Shown here: positions 33,322-43,390 of the stretch, piece after piece
Position numbering within the stretch: the first letter of the stretch is position 1
Layout: each line of letters opens with the position of its first letter
From: Myoxocephalus aenaeus
Lineage: Eukaryota; Chordata; Actinopteri; Perciformes; Cottidae
Direction of reading: 5' to 3'
Assembly: GCA_038501785.1 (NCBI GenBank)
Contig: JBAMJR010000261.1
Location: 585,846-649,845, forward strand
Length of the DNA: 64,000 nucleotides
Notes under the pieces: model-generated
Database searches by the model: none
What the model was told of the DNA's origin: nothing
The model's input: the letters and a program-made list of their open reading frames with translations, nothing else
Translations under genes and position numbers: made by a program

Positions 33322-33332
33322 CATTATTAATG
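33244..33332. repeat. (TA)n palindrome with unique arms
   Basis: ACATTAATAATGCT (33,244-33,257) and its complement AGCATTATTAATGT (33,319-33,332) enclose two (TA)n runs. The whole 89 bp can fold on itself as a hairpin or cruciform. It lies about 220 bp upstream of the TRIM copy 2 ATG. It may be a small MITE whose interior is now a microsatellite. Confidence 0.75.
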
Positions 33333-33550
33333 TAGGTAGATCTTTTTGACTTTTTTAAAATTAGCTCCCGAGCCAAAAAAGTGTTGGCACCCCTGGTACT
33401 AGAAGTACTTCAACCACAGTAGTTCAACCTGCTGCTGACCGGAAAAAAAATCACTTAAAGACTTAAATGGTAACTTTATGCGGCAGGGAAACAAGTGACT
33501 TCCTGTTTTAACTTCCTGTCTCCTGTGTTTCAGCTTCACTCAGAGACAAC

Positions 33551-34936
33551 ATGGCTTCCAGATCAGAGGAGGATCTCTGCTGTCCGGTCTGTCAGGAAGT
33601 CTTTAGAGATCCTGTTGTTCTGTCATGTAGCCACAGCTTCTGTAAAGACTGTCTGAAGAGATGGTGGAGAGAGAAACCAACTCAGGAGTGTCCAGTTTGT
33701 AACAGAAGATCTTCAAGGTCAGAACCACCTCGTAACCTGGCGTTAAAGAACCTGTGTGAGTCCTTCTTACTGGAGAGAGACCAGAGAGCTCCAGAGACTC
33801 TCTGCAGTCTGCACTCTGAGAAACTCAGACTCTTCTGTCTGGACCATCAGCAGCCAGTGTGTGTCGTCTGCAGAGACTCAGAGAAACACACCGACCACAG
33901 ATTCAGACCCATCGATGAAGCTGCTGCACAACTCAAGAAGAAGCTTCAGGAAACTCTGAAGCCCTTAAAGGAGAAGTTAAAGGTATTTAAACAAGTTAAA
34001 GTGAAGTCTGATCAAACAGCAGAACACATGAAGGTCCAGGCCCGACGCACAGAGAGGCAGATTCAGGATCAGTTTAAGAAGCTTCACCAGTTTCTAGAGG
34101 AGGAAGAGGAGGCCAGGATGGCTGCACTGAGGGAGGAAGAGGAGCAGAAGAGTCAGATGATGAAGGAGAAGATGGAGGCTCTGAGCAGAGAGATAGCAGC
34201 TCTTTCAGACACAGTCAGAGCCACAGAGGACGAGCTGAGAGCTGAAGACGTCTCATTCCTCAACAACTACAAGGCTGCAGTGGAACGAGTCCAGCAGCGC
34301 CCCCTGCTGGAGGATCCACAGCTGCTCTCAGGAGCTCTGATAGACGAGGCCAAACACCTGGGCAACCTGACCTTCAATATCTGGAACAAGATGAAGGACC
34401 TGGTCTCCTACACTCCTGTGGTTCTGGACCCAAACACTGCTGATCCAGGACTCATCCTGTCTGAAGATCTGACCAGTGTGAGAGGAGGAGAGAGACAGAA
34501 GCTTCCTGATAATCCAGAGAGGTTTGATTATTACTGTTCTGTTCTGGGCTCTGAGGGATTTAACTCTGGGACTCACAGCTGGGATGTCGAGGTAGGAGAC
34601 AGTAAATACTGGGAACTGGGTGTGTTAGCAGAGTCTGTCCAGAGCAAGATATACATAGAGTCTGGAGTATGGAGAATAGATTTCTATAAAGGTAAATACT
34701 CATCACGGTCACCATCAACTCCAGACACTGCTCTCGTCGTGCAGAAGAAGCATCAGAGGATCAGAGTGAATCTGGACTGGAACAGAGGAAAGCTGTCGTT
34801 CTCTGATCCTGATACTAACACACACATACACACCTTCACACACACTTTCACTGAGAGGATGTTTCCATTCATTCTCACTCCAGATAAAGTGAAGATCTCA
34901 CCACTGAAGGTCTGTGTGTCAAAGCAACATGTCTGA
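33551..34936 (+). CDS. TRIM copy 2: full-length RING/B-box/coiled-coil/PRY-SPRY protein
   Basis: This 461-residue single-exon ORF has the same architecture as copy 1, with all eight RING ligands and the B-box ligands present. It differs from copy 1 by a handful of residues up to the end of the coiled coil (for example FKQVKVKS for FEQVKVKS). The SPRY domain is much more different: RFDYYCS, GDSKYWELGV, SKIYIESGVWRIDFYKGKYS. The leader acceptor TTTCAG at 33,528-33,533 and the 17 bases before the ATG match copy 1. Sequence upstream of the acceptor does not: the 72-bp leader intron and promoter of the other copies are missing. The 3' flank is a near-identical duplicate of that of copy 1. Likely an E3 ubiquitin ligase; target unknown. 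Confidence 0.9.
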   Translation: MASRSEEDLCCPVCQEVFRDPVVLSCSHSFCKDCLKRWWREKPTQECPVCNRRSSRSEPPRNLALKNLCESFLLERDQRAPETLCSLHSEKLRLFCLDHQQPVCVVCRDSEKHTDHRFRPIDEAAAQLKKKLQETLKPLKEKLKVFKQVKVKSDQTAEHMKVQARRTERQIQDQFKKLHQFLEEEEEARMAALREEEEQKSQMMKEKMEALSREIAALSDTVRATEDELRAEDVSFLNNYKAAVERVQQRPLLEDPQLLSGALIDEAKHLGNLTFNIWNKMKDLVSYTPVVLDPNTADPGLILSEDLTSVRGGERQKLPDNPERFDYYCSVLGSEGFNSGTHSWDVEVGDSKYWELGVLAESVQSKIYIESGVWRIDFYKGKYSSRSPSTPDTALVVQKKHQRIRVNLDWNRGKLSFSDPDTNTHIHTFTHTFTERMFPFILTPDKVKISPLKVCVSKQHV

Positions 34937-35580
34937 TAGAGACTTTAGTTTGAAGGAGGTGATTATCAGTTATTCACCTCTTTAAAATATAAATCCTGTG
35001 TTTTCTCTCTTCAGCAGCAAACATGAACCTTTCTGCAGTCGGCAGTTTAAACTGCGTTGCTTTAAGCTGCTTTATGACTTTATCTTCTTCGTATTCTTTG
35101 ATATAACATCATCTAACAGTTCCAGGTCTGAGCTTTGATTGGTCACCAGGCTGTGATTTATGAGTTGATATCTTCATCTGGAGCATAACCTGCTCCGTAG
35201 TGCAGCGCCGCAGAAACGCTTCTGAACTCTTATTGTTTGTGGAGAAAAGAGACGATGAGACATCAGGACTCACCTGCACACAGGTGATCAGACACCTGGA
35301 CTTCACTTTCTCTAGTTCCTTTATAAGTTCATTAAGCTGTAAAAAGATATCCAACTGAGGTTACGTTGATCGGACAAAACTAAAGATATGTTATAATGAA
35401 ATGATGGAATATGAAGTTAATCTCTCCGTGACAACAGACGGGTCGAGGTCTGATTTGAGTTTTCTTTCACATATTTTGATCTGTGTGTTATAAACTGTTT
35501 ATTAACAGGCTCTGTCTTCACTGACTGTTTCCTTTAAGTTTGTTCTAGTTTGTTTCTTCTATAACTTCATATTATTGTTG

Positions 35581-35630
<50 letters not shown>

Positions 35631-37166
35631 ATCTGTATTCAGGCTTTTTTTTCAATTTTAGTGTTGCTTATTGGAATGAAATGTAAAGAGATATGTGATG
35701 CCAAATCAAATGAAAGAAAATATAATAGTGGTGATTATTTTACTAACTGTTGATCTGATAACAGAATGATAAACATTATTATTTAACATTACTATTGATG
35801 AAGGGAAGATATCACCACTGAAGGTGTGTCATAAAACAACAGGTGCATTAGTCTTTAGTTTGATTATTACACACATGTATTTCCTAAATGAGTTTACTTT
35901 GAACCAACAGGTTGAATCTAGTTTCTCTGCAGCTGATCATGGAAGAAACAGAGTTTTTTACAGTGGTGATTATTATACAAACTTGTGATCTAATAACAGA
36001 ATTATCAACAGAGATCATTAAAACAATAAATCACAGTTTATGTTGTTTGTGTTTTGTCTTCATAAAGTCTTCTTATAGACTGATTGTACAGATAGAGGCG
36101 GGTCCCAAAGCTCCATATATGTGTATTTAATTATTACAATAATAATCAAGCCCTGTTGGGTTTGTTTAGCCTGGATTAGTTTACATGTTTTAACTGTTTA
36201 CAAATAAAGTACCCAGAATTATCTATGATATTTGCAGTGCACTGTCACTGCATTACTTCCATACTAAATAAATAAACATGATGATTCATGACAGTTCTGC
36301 CGTTAAGAAGATACGCATCAAGATATCCTCAGAGAATGTCTTGCATCATGTCTGAGTGTTGGGATTCCACTGAGTTATGCCTCCAAGAGGAAGTAGAGGG
36401 ATATCTTTTTACCTAAATTGCAGCAACCTGTCTTATATTTTTTTAAGCACATCCTTTGTGATCTGCTGACAAACTACAATCGCTAACTTATTCGTGTTTT
36501 TCCAGACATTTAAAGGCCTGTGTGGATATTATTTATTAAAGAGGCCATTTCCATGTATTTATTATTTTATAGTCTACAGTCATTTTCCCAGAATTCAATT
36601 ACTTACTCATCCACTGATCTTTTCATGAGCTGACATCTGTATGTCTGTATACTTTTTTCATATTCTCAGCCACCTAGAAGCAACATATTATGATTAAGAT
36701 GGCTTAGTTTCATCTAAAAGTGGCATAAAAATACATGAGACAGTTTAACCTAGAACCCTCCTGAACATCACATGCTGTGGTATTTAATTAGATATTTAAT
36801 CACATATCTTTTATATATATATATGTATACATAAGTCAGACATTGTTAATAGTTTTATTAAGATCTCTGCAAATTAATGTGTTTATGTTCAAGTTCAATG
36901 TGTAATACTCTCTATTGCCCTCTGGATATTATACCATTTTCTCTATTTCTCTATAAAAGGACGTTAGTGGTCAACTCGTTATCAGTCAACTCACACAATG
37001 AGGGAAATAGAAATTACTGGTGAATAATGTTAATATTTAAAATATCCATAAACCCTTCAGTGATGAAGATTACATGTTTGTCATTTTATTGATCAGCTTT
37101 AGTTTAATTAAACTCAACTAAACCAGTACTTCTTCTTTATAGTCACCATCATGTCATGCAATTGTA
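34937..37166 (+). repeat. 3' flank of TRIM copy 2, duplicate of 4,970-7,234
   Basis: Near-identical to the flank of copy 1. The clearest difference is a (TA)n run at 35,583-35,629 where copy 1 has only TTATATTATATTG (near 5,615). It has lost the 7,235-7,786 stretch, so at about 37,166 it joins directly to the 3' flank of TRIM copy 3. No gene is seen. Confidence 0.85.
35583..35629. repeat. (TA)n microsatellite specific to the copy 2 flank
   Basis: About 23 TA units in sequence otherwise almost identical to 5,600-5,640, where only a short remnant exists. The array grew, or shrank, after the segmental duplication. Confidence 0.9.
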
Positions 37167-37518
37167 TTAATAAATAAATGAGATGAAATATGAAAAGACA
37201 AATACTATTGTTTAATAGCAACAAACCAATGAAAGGTTTTACATGTTTATTTTTTAAAAGATGTGTACAATTCAAAGGCAATAAAGAAGTATAATTATTG
37301 AATTATTAATCATTGTGCAAGTACTTTAATAAACAAATGTTATAGTAATATAATTAAATTATCTTTCTCTCTCAATAACTTAGCCAAAAGATGATTCAAT
37401 CTTTTTTTTCACAAAAAATATATATGTCTGTCTTTATGATAAGAAATACAGTACATTTATGCTAAATACAAAATAATATGTTCTTGATATAATAATTTGA
37501 CAGAAGCAGTTGTAAACA

Positions 37519-38898
37519 TCAGATCACGGACACACAGACCTTCAGTGGTGATATCTTCAGATTATCATCAGTGTTAATGAATGGAAACATCTTCTCAGTG
37601 AAAGTGTGTGTGAAGGTGTGTATGTGTGTGTTAGTATCAGGATCAGAGAACGACAGCTTTCCTCTGTTCCAGTCCAGATTCACTCTGATCCTCTGAGGCT
37701 TCTTCTGCATGACGAGAGCAGTTTCTGGAGCTGATGGTGACCATGATGAGTATTTACCTTCATAGAAATCTATTCTCCATAATCCAGACCGTAAGTCTCC
37801 CTTCCTCTGGACAGACTCTGCTAACACACCCAGTTCCCAGTATTTACTGTCTCCTACCTCGACATCCCAGCTGTGAGTCCCAGAGTTAAATCCCTCAGAG
37901 CCCAGAACAGAACCGTCTTCATCAAACCTCTCTGGATTATCAGGAAGCTTCTGTCTCTCTCCTCGTGTCACTCTGGTCAGATCTTCAGACAGGATGAGGT
38001 CTGGATCAGCAGTGTTTGGGTCCAGAACCACAGGAGTGTAGGAGACCAGGTCCTTCATCTTGTTCCAGATGTTGAAGGTCAGGTTGCCCAGGTGTTTGGC
38101 CTCGTCTATCAGAGCTCCTGAGAGCAGCTGTGGATCCTCCAGCAGGGGGCGCTGCTGGACTCGTTCCACTGCAGCCTTGTAGTTGTTGAGGAATGAGACG
38201 TCTTCAGCTCTCAGCTCGTCCTCTGTGGCTCTGACTGTGTCTGAAAGAGCTGCTATCTCTCTGCTCAGAGCCTCCATCTTCTCCTTCATCATCTGACTCT
38301 TCTGCTCCTCTTCCTCCCTCAGTGCAGCCATCCTGGCCTCCTCTTCCTCCTCTAGAAACTGGTGAAGCTTCTTAAACTGATCCTGAATCTGCCTCTCTGT
38401 GCGTCGGGCCTGGACCTTCATGTGTTCTGCTGTTTGATCAGACTTCACTTTAACTTGTTCAAAGATCTTTAACTTCTCCTTTAAGGGCTCCAGAGTTTTC
38501 TGAAGCTTCTTCTTGAGTTGTGCAGCAGCTTCATCGATGGGTCTGAATCTGTGGTCGGTGTGTTTCTCTGAGTCTCTGCAGACGACACACACTGGCTGCT
38601 GATGGTCCAGACAGAAGAGTCTGAGTTTCTCAGAGTGCAGACTGCAGAGAGTCTCTGGAGCTCTCTGGTCTCTCTCCAGTAAGAAGGACTCACACAGGTT
38701 CTTTAACACCAGGTTACAAGGTGGATCTGACCTTGAAGATCTTCTCTTACAAACTGGACACTCCTGAGTTGGTTTCTCTCTCCACCATCTCTTCAGACAG
38801 TCTTTACAGAAGCTGTGGCTACATGACAGAAGAACAGGATCTCTAAAGACTTCCTGACAGACCGGACAGCAGAGATCCTCCTCTGATCTGGAAGCCAT
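37519..38898 (-). CDS. TRIM copy 3: full-length RING/B-box/coiled-coil/PRY-SPRY protein
   Basis: The single-exon ORF of 459 residues has a complete RING (CPVC, SCSHSFC, KDC, CPVC), B-box, Glu-rich coiled coil and PRY-SPRY. It is convergent with copy 2, with 2.6 kb between the stop codons. The C-terminus is NLKISPLKVCVSVI, shared with the truncated fragment at 8,140 and unlike copies 1 and 2 (KQQV/KQHV). SPRY loops differ from the others: RFDEDGS, RKGDLRSGLWRIDFYEG, WSPSAPETALVMQ. The 72-bp leader intron maps to 38,916-38,987. A related LTR lies upstream at about 39,356. Likely an E3 ubiquitin ligase; target unknown. Confidence 0.9.
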   Translation of the reverse strand: MASRSEEDLCCPVCQEVFRDPVLLSCSHSFCKDCLKRWWREKPTQECPVCKRRSSRSDPPCNLVLKNLCESFLLERDQRAPETLCSLHSEKLRLFCLDHQQPVCVVCRDSEKHTDHRFRPIDEAAAQLKKKLQKTLEPLKEKLKIFEQVKVKSDQTAEHMKVQARRTERQIQDQFKKLHQFLEEEEEARMAALREEEEQKSQMMKEKMEALSREIAALSDTVRATEDELRAEDVSFLNNYKAAVERVQQRPLLEDPQLLSGALIDEAKHLGNLTFNIWNKMKDLVSYTPVVLDPNTADPDLILSEDLTRVTRGERQKLPDNPERFDEDGSVLGSEGFNSGTHSWDVEVGDSKYWELGVLAESVQRKGDLRSGLWRIDFYEGKYSSWSPSAPETALVMQKKPQRIRVNLDWNRGKLSFSDPDTNTHIHTFTHTFTEKMFPFINTDDNLKISPLKVCVSVI

Positions 38899-39300
38899 GT
38901 TGTCTCTGAGTGAAGCTGAAACACAGAAAGTACATGAGTCATGGCTCCCTCCTCCTCTATAACTTCACTGTGTTGAGTCAAACTCACATTCAGGGTGTGG
39001 AGTGTCAGCAGGTTGAAGCAGCAGTGTTGTAGTGTTCCTCTTTTCTCTCCTGCAGCTGAACTCACTCAGAGGAAGTTGTTAGTTTGGTCTGAAGGTGAAT
39101 CTGATCGTCTCTCTTTCAGTCTGTGTGTCTCTTTAGTGAAGAAGAAGCACAAACTGTTTGTCTCAGGTGAGTCAGGTGAGGGGCGGAGCTTTGTGACTCC
39201 TCCTCTGCTAAACGCTTCACCTGGAACACAGAGGTGTGTTTCATTCCACAAACACCTCCACACCTCCGGTTAACAGGTTTGACCTCATTTCATCTGCAGG
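38899..39300 (-). promoter_or_regulatory. Leader exon, 72-bp intron and promoter of TRIM copy 3
   Basis: Mirror image of the copy 1 leader: acceptor before 38,915, intron 38,916-38,987, non-coding exon above it, and the GC-box block (GGGGCGGAGC on the + strand near 39,180). Similarity to the other leaders continues to about 39,300 (CATCTGCAGGAGGAATG) and then ends. Confidence 0.65.
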
Positions 39301-39355
39301 AGGAATGTTTGTGCCCGCCTCACGTTGGGCTCCACTTTAACCTACTTTGTTACTT

Positions 39356-39698
39356 CCGTGAGTCTCGGGCGGCACAAAAGGGTAACAAGCTTCGGATTTG
39401 CGGTTTATAAATATACTTTATTGGTCAGCTGTCTGGTGTGCGCTCTCGGCCTTGACCCCAAGCGCACCCACTTCCGCCTGCCTCTGCGCCGGGCAACCAG
39501 CTGATTCGACTTCGTCGCCTCTGCTCACCACTCTCCTCTCTCCTCAAACACCAACTGTCTTTTAAAAGGAAGAGACACACTCACACAAATTGCACCCAGC
39601 TGAGGCTGCTTAGCCCTCATCCCGGCACCTGTTTCCTGAATCGGTCCTCCCCTCTTTCTCTCTCTGCAGCTGAGCCTAAACCACAACCCTGCCACCAC
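39356..39698 (-). mobile_element. LTR, gypsy-type, upstream of TRIM copy 3
   Basis: Related along its length to the LTR at 43,391-43,672: both share CGGCGGCAC, CTTCGGATTTGCGG, CTGCTCACC..CTCTC, CACCTGTT and the CTGCCAC end. Read on the minus strand it has TTTTAAAAG as a TATA-like block and AATAAAGTATAT shortly before the CCGCAAATCCGAAG block, the order expected for U3-R-U5. No internal region follows, so it is a solo or truncated LTR in the same orientation as TRIM copy 3. Confidence 0.65.
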
Positions 39699-39706
39699 AA
39701 CATACA

Positions 39707-40126
39707 TTGTTGTTGTTGGTGTCTGTCCTACAGACAAGTGTTGTTTATTCCTCCTATAGCGCCTCTCCTGTTTGCTATTTAAAGTTAAAGTTCTGTGAAG
39801 ATAATTCACACTTTGTGTCGGTAGCTAATTACACATCAGAGCTGACTAGGATGACATGTGGTGTTCCCCAAGGTTCAATACTGGGGCCTCTTTTGTTCAA
39901 CATCTACATGCTTTCACTGGCTCAGATTATGAAAAACAACAAAGTGTGTTATCATAATTATGCAGACGACACACACATCTACATAACTATATCACCGGGG
40001 GACTATAACCCCATACAAGGGCTGGCTAAATGCATCGAAGAAGATGAACAATTGAAAGTCAGCACTCAGCTTCAATCACTAATGTTAAAAAGCACAAACC
40101 AAGCCAAGATTCTTCGGACCGGATGA
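39707..40126 (+). pseudogene. LINE reverse transcriptase fragment
   Basis: It contains CGVPQGSILGPLLFNIYM and, after a normal spacing, NYADDTHIYI with the catalytic Asp pair. Both are core blocks 4 and 5 of non-LTR reverse transcriptases. The frame then continues through TQLQSLMLKSTNQAKI and stops; the segment between the palm and this block is shortened. It is a dead 5'- and 3'-truncated copy. The next 160 bases show nothing. Confidence 0.8.
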
Positions 40127-40285
40127 AGTGCCTCGTATGCTTACCGAAAGCTACTGAAATATTGGCATTCAAAAACTCCCCATCCAACCTCAGGAAACAC
40201 ATTGAGGCAAATTAAGATTAATCCCATAAACCGCAACATTAATGTTTAGTTATCATAATTAGCATAAACCTGTTAAGATATCTAG

Positions 40286-41039
40286 CAGTGTTTCCCACAG
40301 GATTGGAGTATATCTTTGGCAGGGGTTGGGGGGCGGGAGACAGGTGTCTGATCTTCTAATTTATTTAGACATGGTATATGTTAGGCTAACGTTCGCTAGC
40401 TATCGTAAATCAAATGAGACAATTAGTGTAGTAGACAGATCGCTAGCGAATTAGTGAGCTGAGGAAGTGTTGACAGTTGTGAGATTTTGTTGATTTGAGT
40501 CATATTAGCTATAATCATTGATGCACTAGTTGGCTAACGTTAGCTAACTTAACGTTAGCTAGCCACCACACCATAGGATTGACAGGAGCCGCGAGAGCGC
40601 AGCATTACGATTCCAACTGTGTCGGAGTTGGAGATGCATGCAAGTGTGTGTAGCAAGTGGGGCTAGCTAAAGTTGTTATGCTTACAAAATGTCTTTCTCT
40701 CACTGTTTCAGAGAAAGCTCCTGGATGGATCACAGCCAACAACTCCTTGTCCTTGGTCATTGTGGCCACAGCACATAGAATAAACTTCATAATTCTCAAA
40801 ATTGTGACCCTTTGCTTTTTTATTAACAGCATTTACTTGTACTTTTACTTTCAATACTTAAGTACATTTAATATCCGAAAATTACTTTTTATACTTAAGT
40901 ACAGTAAATATCAGACCATTTAAGACTTTTACTCAAGTAGTATTCACATAGGTGACTTTCACTTTTACTGGAGTCATTTTCCAGTAAGGTATCTTTACTT
41001 TTACTCAAGTATGGCTTTTGGGTACTTTATACACCACTG
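40286..41039 (-). mobile_element. Tol2-like hAT element, copy B
   Basis: The right end is the complement of CAGTGGTGTATAAAGTACCC, identical to the terminus of copy A, followed inward by the same A/G-rich subterminal motifs. The left end CAGTGTTTCCCACAGG is also hAT-like, although it could belong to a second element. No transposase is encoded. Flanks do not show a clean 8-bp duplication. The interior matches 8,512-9,098 in reverse orientation. Confidence 0.7.
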
Positions 41040-41260
41040 CTAATACCCACTAATAGACAAAAATACACAAAAATATACACTAATACCCACTAACAGACAA
41101 TAATATACACTAGCATACACTAAGACACAGTAACAAACACTTTAACGCACACTAGCACAGGCTAACACACACACTTATACACACTGACACACACAGTAAC
41201 ACTCGCTAATAGACTAACCCACACTAATACACACTAAACACTCTAATATGCACACAAACA
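41040..41260. repeat. Degenerate ACACTAA-type simple repeat
   Basis: Loose tandem copies of ACACTAATACACAC-like sequence with many substitutions. The following 41,261-41,715 is the 3' flank of TRIM copy 4; its last 80 bases match the flank of copy 5 (46,981-47,060). No gene is seen. Confidence 0.75.
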
Positions 41261-41715
41261 CACACAGGGGGCATTTAACAAGTTATTGATTAGTACATAA
41301 TTAATGTTTCATACATCATCCGCTGCAGCTCCATTTAAAGATAGTTTTTTATAAACGCTTCGTGCCCTGCAGGCCTCTCATTTCCCAGTGTGTTCATCCT
41401 CCATTCCTTTCCTCACCTCCTTTCCTCGCCTCCTTTCCTCACGCTTGGAGGAGGGTCGAAGCAACCGGCATTAAACAAATGAAATGTCTTTTTCAGGAAC
41501 GAGGTCAGAACGCTACACAAACTGTAACAAAAAGAACAGTTACATGTAGAGTCCCTTCATGATGACATCATTCCTGTTGTGTTTGACGGCTCTTTTGTAT
41601 GTTTACGGACCTCAAAAAGTCTTCCTCAAGGATGCACTGACGTTTCCTCGCTCACAGCTCAGCAAGAGGACGAGTGCAGCTGAACAGTTAAACTCAGTGA
41701 CTTTTCTCTTCTTCT

Positions 41716-42852
41716 CTAACTGTTCTGTTCCACCGACACACAGACCTTCAGTGGTGATATCTTCAGATTCTTAAAAGTGTCAAAGAATGGAAACATCTTC
41801 TCAGTGAAAGTGTGTGTGAAGGTGTGTATGTGTGTGTTAGTATCAGGATCAAAGAACGACAGCTTTCCTCTGTTCCAGTCCAGATTCACTCTGATCCTCT
41901 GAGGCTTCTTCTGCACGACGAGAGCAGTGGATGGAGCTGATGGTGACCATGATGAGTAATTACCTACAAAGAAGTCTATTATCCATAATCCAGACTCTAT
42001 GTATCCCTTCCTCTGGACAGACTCTGCTAACACACCCAGTAACCAGACTACACTGTCTCCTACCTCGACATCCCAGCTGTGAGTCCCAGAGTTAAATCCC
42101 TCAGAGCCCAAAACAGACCGGAAATAGTCAAACCTCTCTGGATTATCAGGAAGCTTCTGTTTCTCTCCTCGTGTCACTCTGGTCAGATCTTCAGACAGGA
42201 TGAGTCTTCGATCAGCAGTGTTTGGGTCCAGAATCACAGGAGTGTAGGAGACCAGGTCCTTCATCTTGTTCCAGATGTTGAAGGTCAGGTTGCCCAGGTG
42301 TTTGGCCTCGTCTATCAGAGCTCCTGAGAGCAGCTGTGGATCCTCCTCTGCAGCCTTGTAGTTGTTGAGGAATGAGACGTCTTCAGCTCTCAGCTCGTCC
42401 TCTGTGGCTCTGACTGTGTCTGAAAGAGCTGCTATCTCTCTGCTCAGAGCATCCATCTTCTCCTTCATCATCTGACTCTTCTGCTCCTCTTCCTCCCTCA
42501 GTGCAGCCATCCTGGCCTCCTCTTCCTCCTCTAGAAACTGGTGAAGCTTCTTAAACTGATCCTGAATCTGCCTCTCTGTGCGTCGGGCCTGGACCTTCAT
42601 GTGTTCTGCTGTTTGATCAGACTTCACTTTAACTTGTTCAAAGACCTTTAACTTCTCCTTTAAGGGCTTCAGAGTTTTCTGAAGCTTCTTCTTGAGTTGT
42701 GCAGCAGCTTCATCGATGGGTCTGAATCTGTGGTCGGTGTGTTTCTCTGAGTCTCTGCAGATGTGACACACTGGCTGCTGATGGTCCAGACAGAAGAGTC
42801 TGAGTTTCTCAGAGTGCAGACTGCAGAGATCCTTTTTTAATCTGGAAGCCAT
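41716..42852 (-). CDS. TRIM copy 4: RING-less B-box/coiled-coil/PRY-SPRY protein
   Basis: The ORF of 378 residues starts MASRLKKDL and jumps directly to CSLHSEK, the start of the B-box. The whole RING is gone but the frame is kept. In full-length copies the CTCTGC hexamer occurs at both breakpoints (GATCTCTGC before the RING cysteines, ACTCTCTGC before the B-box), so a microhomology deletion fits. The coiled coil has a further 27-bp in-frame deletion (KAAEEDPQ for KAA..LLEDPQ). The SPRY is complete, with its own loops (RFDYFRS, GDSVVWLLG, GYIESGLWIIDFFVGNYS). Without the RING it should lack ligase activity but may still oligomerise and bind through the SPRY. The leader intron is at 42,870-42,941. 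Confidence 0.85.
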   Translation of the reverse strand: MASRLKKDLCSLHSEKLRLFCLDHQQPVCHICRDSEKHTDHRFRPIDEAAAQLKKKLQKTLKPLKEKLKVFEQVKVKSDQTAEHMKVQARRTERQIQDQFKKLHQFLEEEEEARMAALREEEEQKSQMMKEKMDALSREIAALSDTVRATEDELRAEDVSFLNNYKAAEEDPQLLSGALIDEAKHLGNLTFNIWNKMKDLVSYTPVILDPNTADRRLILSEDLTRVTRGEKQKLPDNPERFDYFRSVLGSEGFNSGTHSWDVEVGDSVVWLLGVLAESVQRKGYIESGLWIIDFFVGNYSSWSPSAPSTALVVQKKPQRIRVNLDWNRGKLSFFDPDTNTHIHTFTHTFTEKMFPFFDTFKNLKISPLKVCVSVEQNS

Positions 42853-43270
42853 GTTGTCTCTGAGTGAAGCTGAAACACAGAAAGTACATGAGTCATGGCT
42901 CCCTCCTCCTCTATAACTTCACTGTGTTGAGTCAAACTCACATTCAGGGTGTGGAGTGTCAGCAGGTTGAAGCAGCAGTGTTGTAGTGTTCCTCTTTTCT
43001 CTCCTGCAGCTGAACTCACTCAGAGGAAGTTGTTAGTTTGGTCTGAAGGTGAATCTGATCGTCTCTCTTTCAGTCTGTGTGTCTCTTTAGTGAAGAAGAA
43101 GCACAAACTGTTTGTCTCAGGTGAGTCAGGTGAGGGGCGGAGCTTTGTGACTCCTCCTCTGCTAAACGCTTCACCTGGAACACAGAGGTGTGTTTCATTC
43201 CACAAACACCTCCACACCTCTACAGCTCACAGGTTAACAGGTTTTACCTCATTTCATCTGCAGGAGCAAT
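42853..43270 (-). promoter_or_regulatory. Leader exon, 72-bp intron and promoter of TRIM copy 4
   Basis: Same organisation as copies 1, 3 and 5, with intron 42,870-42,941 and the GC-box block near 43,135. The shared sequence ends at about 43,266 (CATCTGCAGGAGCAATG), 120 bp before the LTR at 43,391. Confidence 0.65.
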
Positions 43271-43390
43271 GTTTTCACCTTCATATTCACATTGCTATTA
43301 ATTATTCATTCATTTGTATTTGTTCATTTATCAGTTTTGATCTGCGCATCATTGTTCACTTTACTCATTGTAACGTATCTGCTTTACCAC

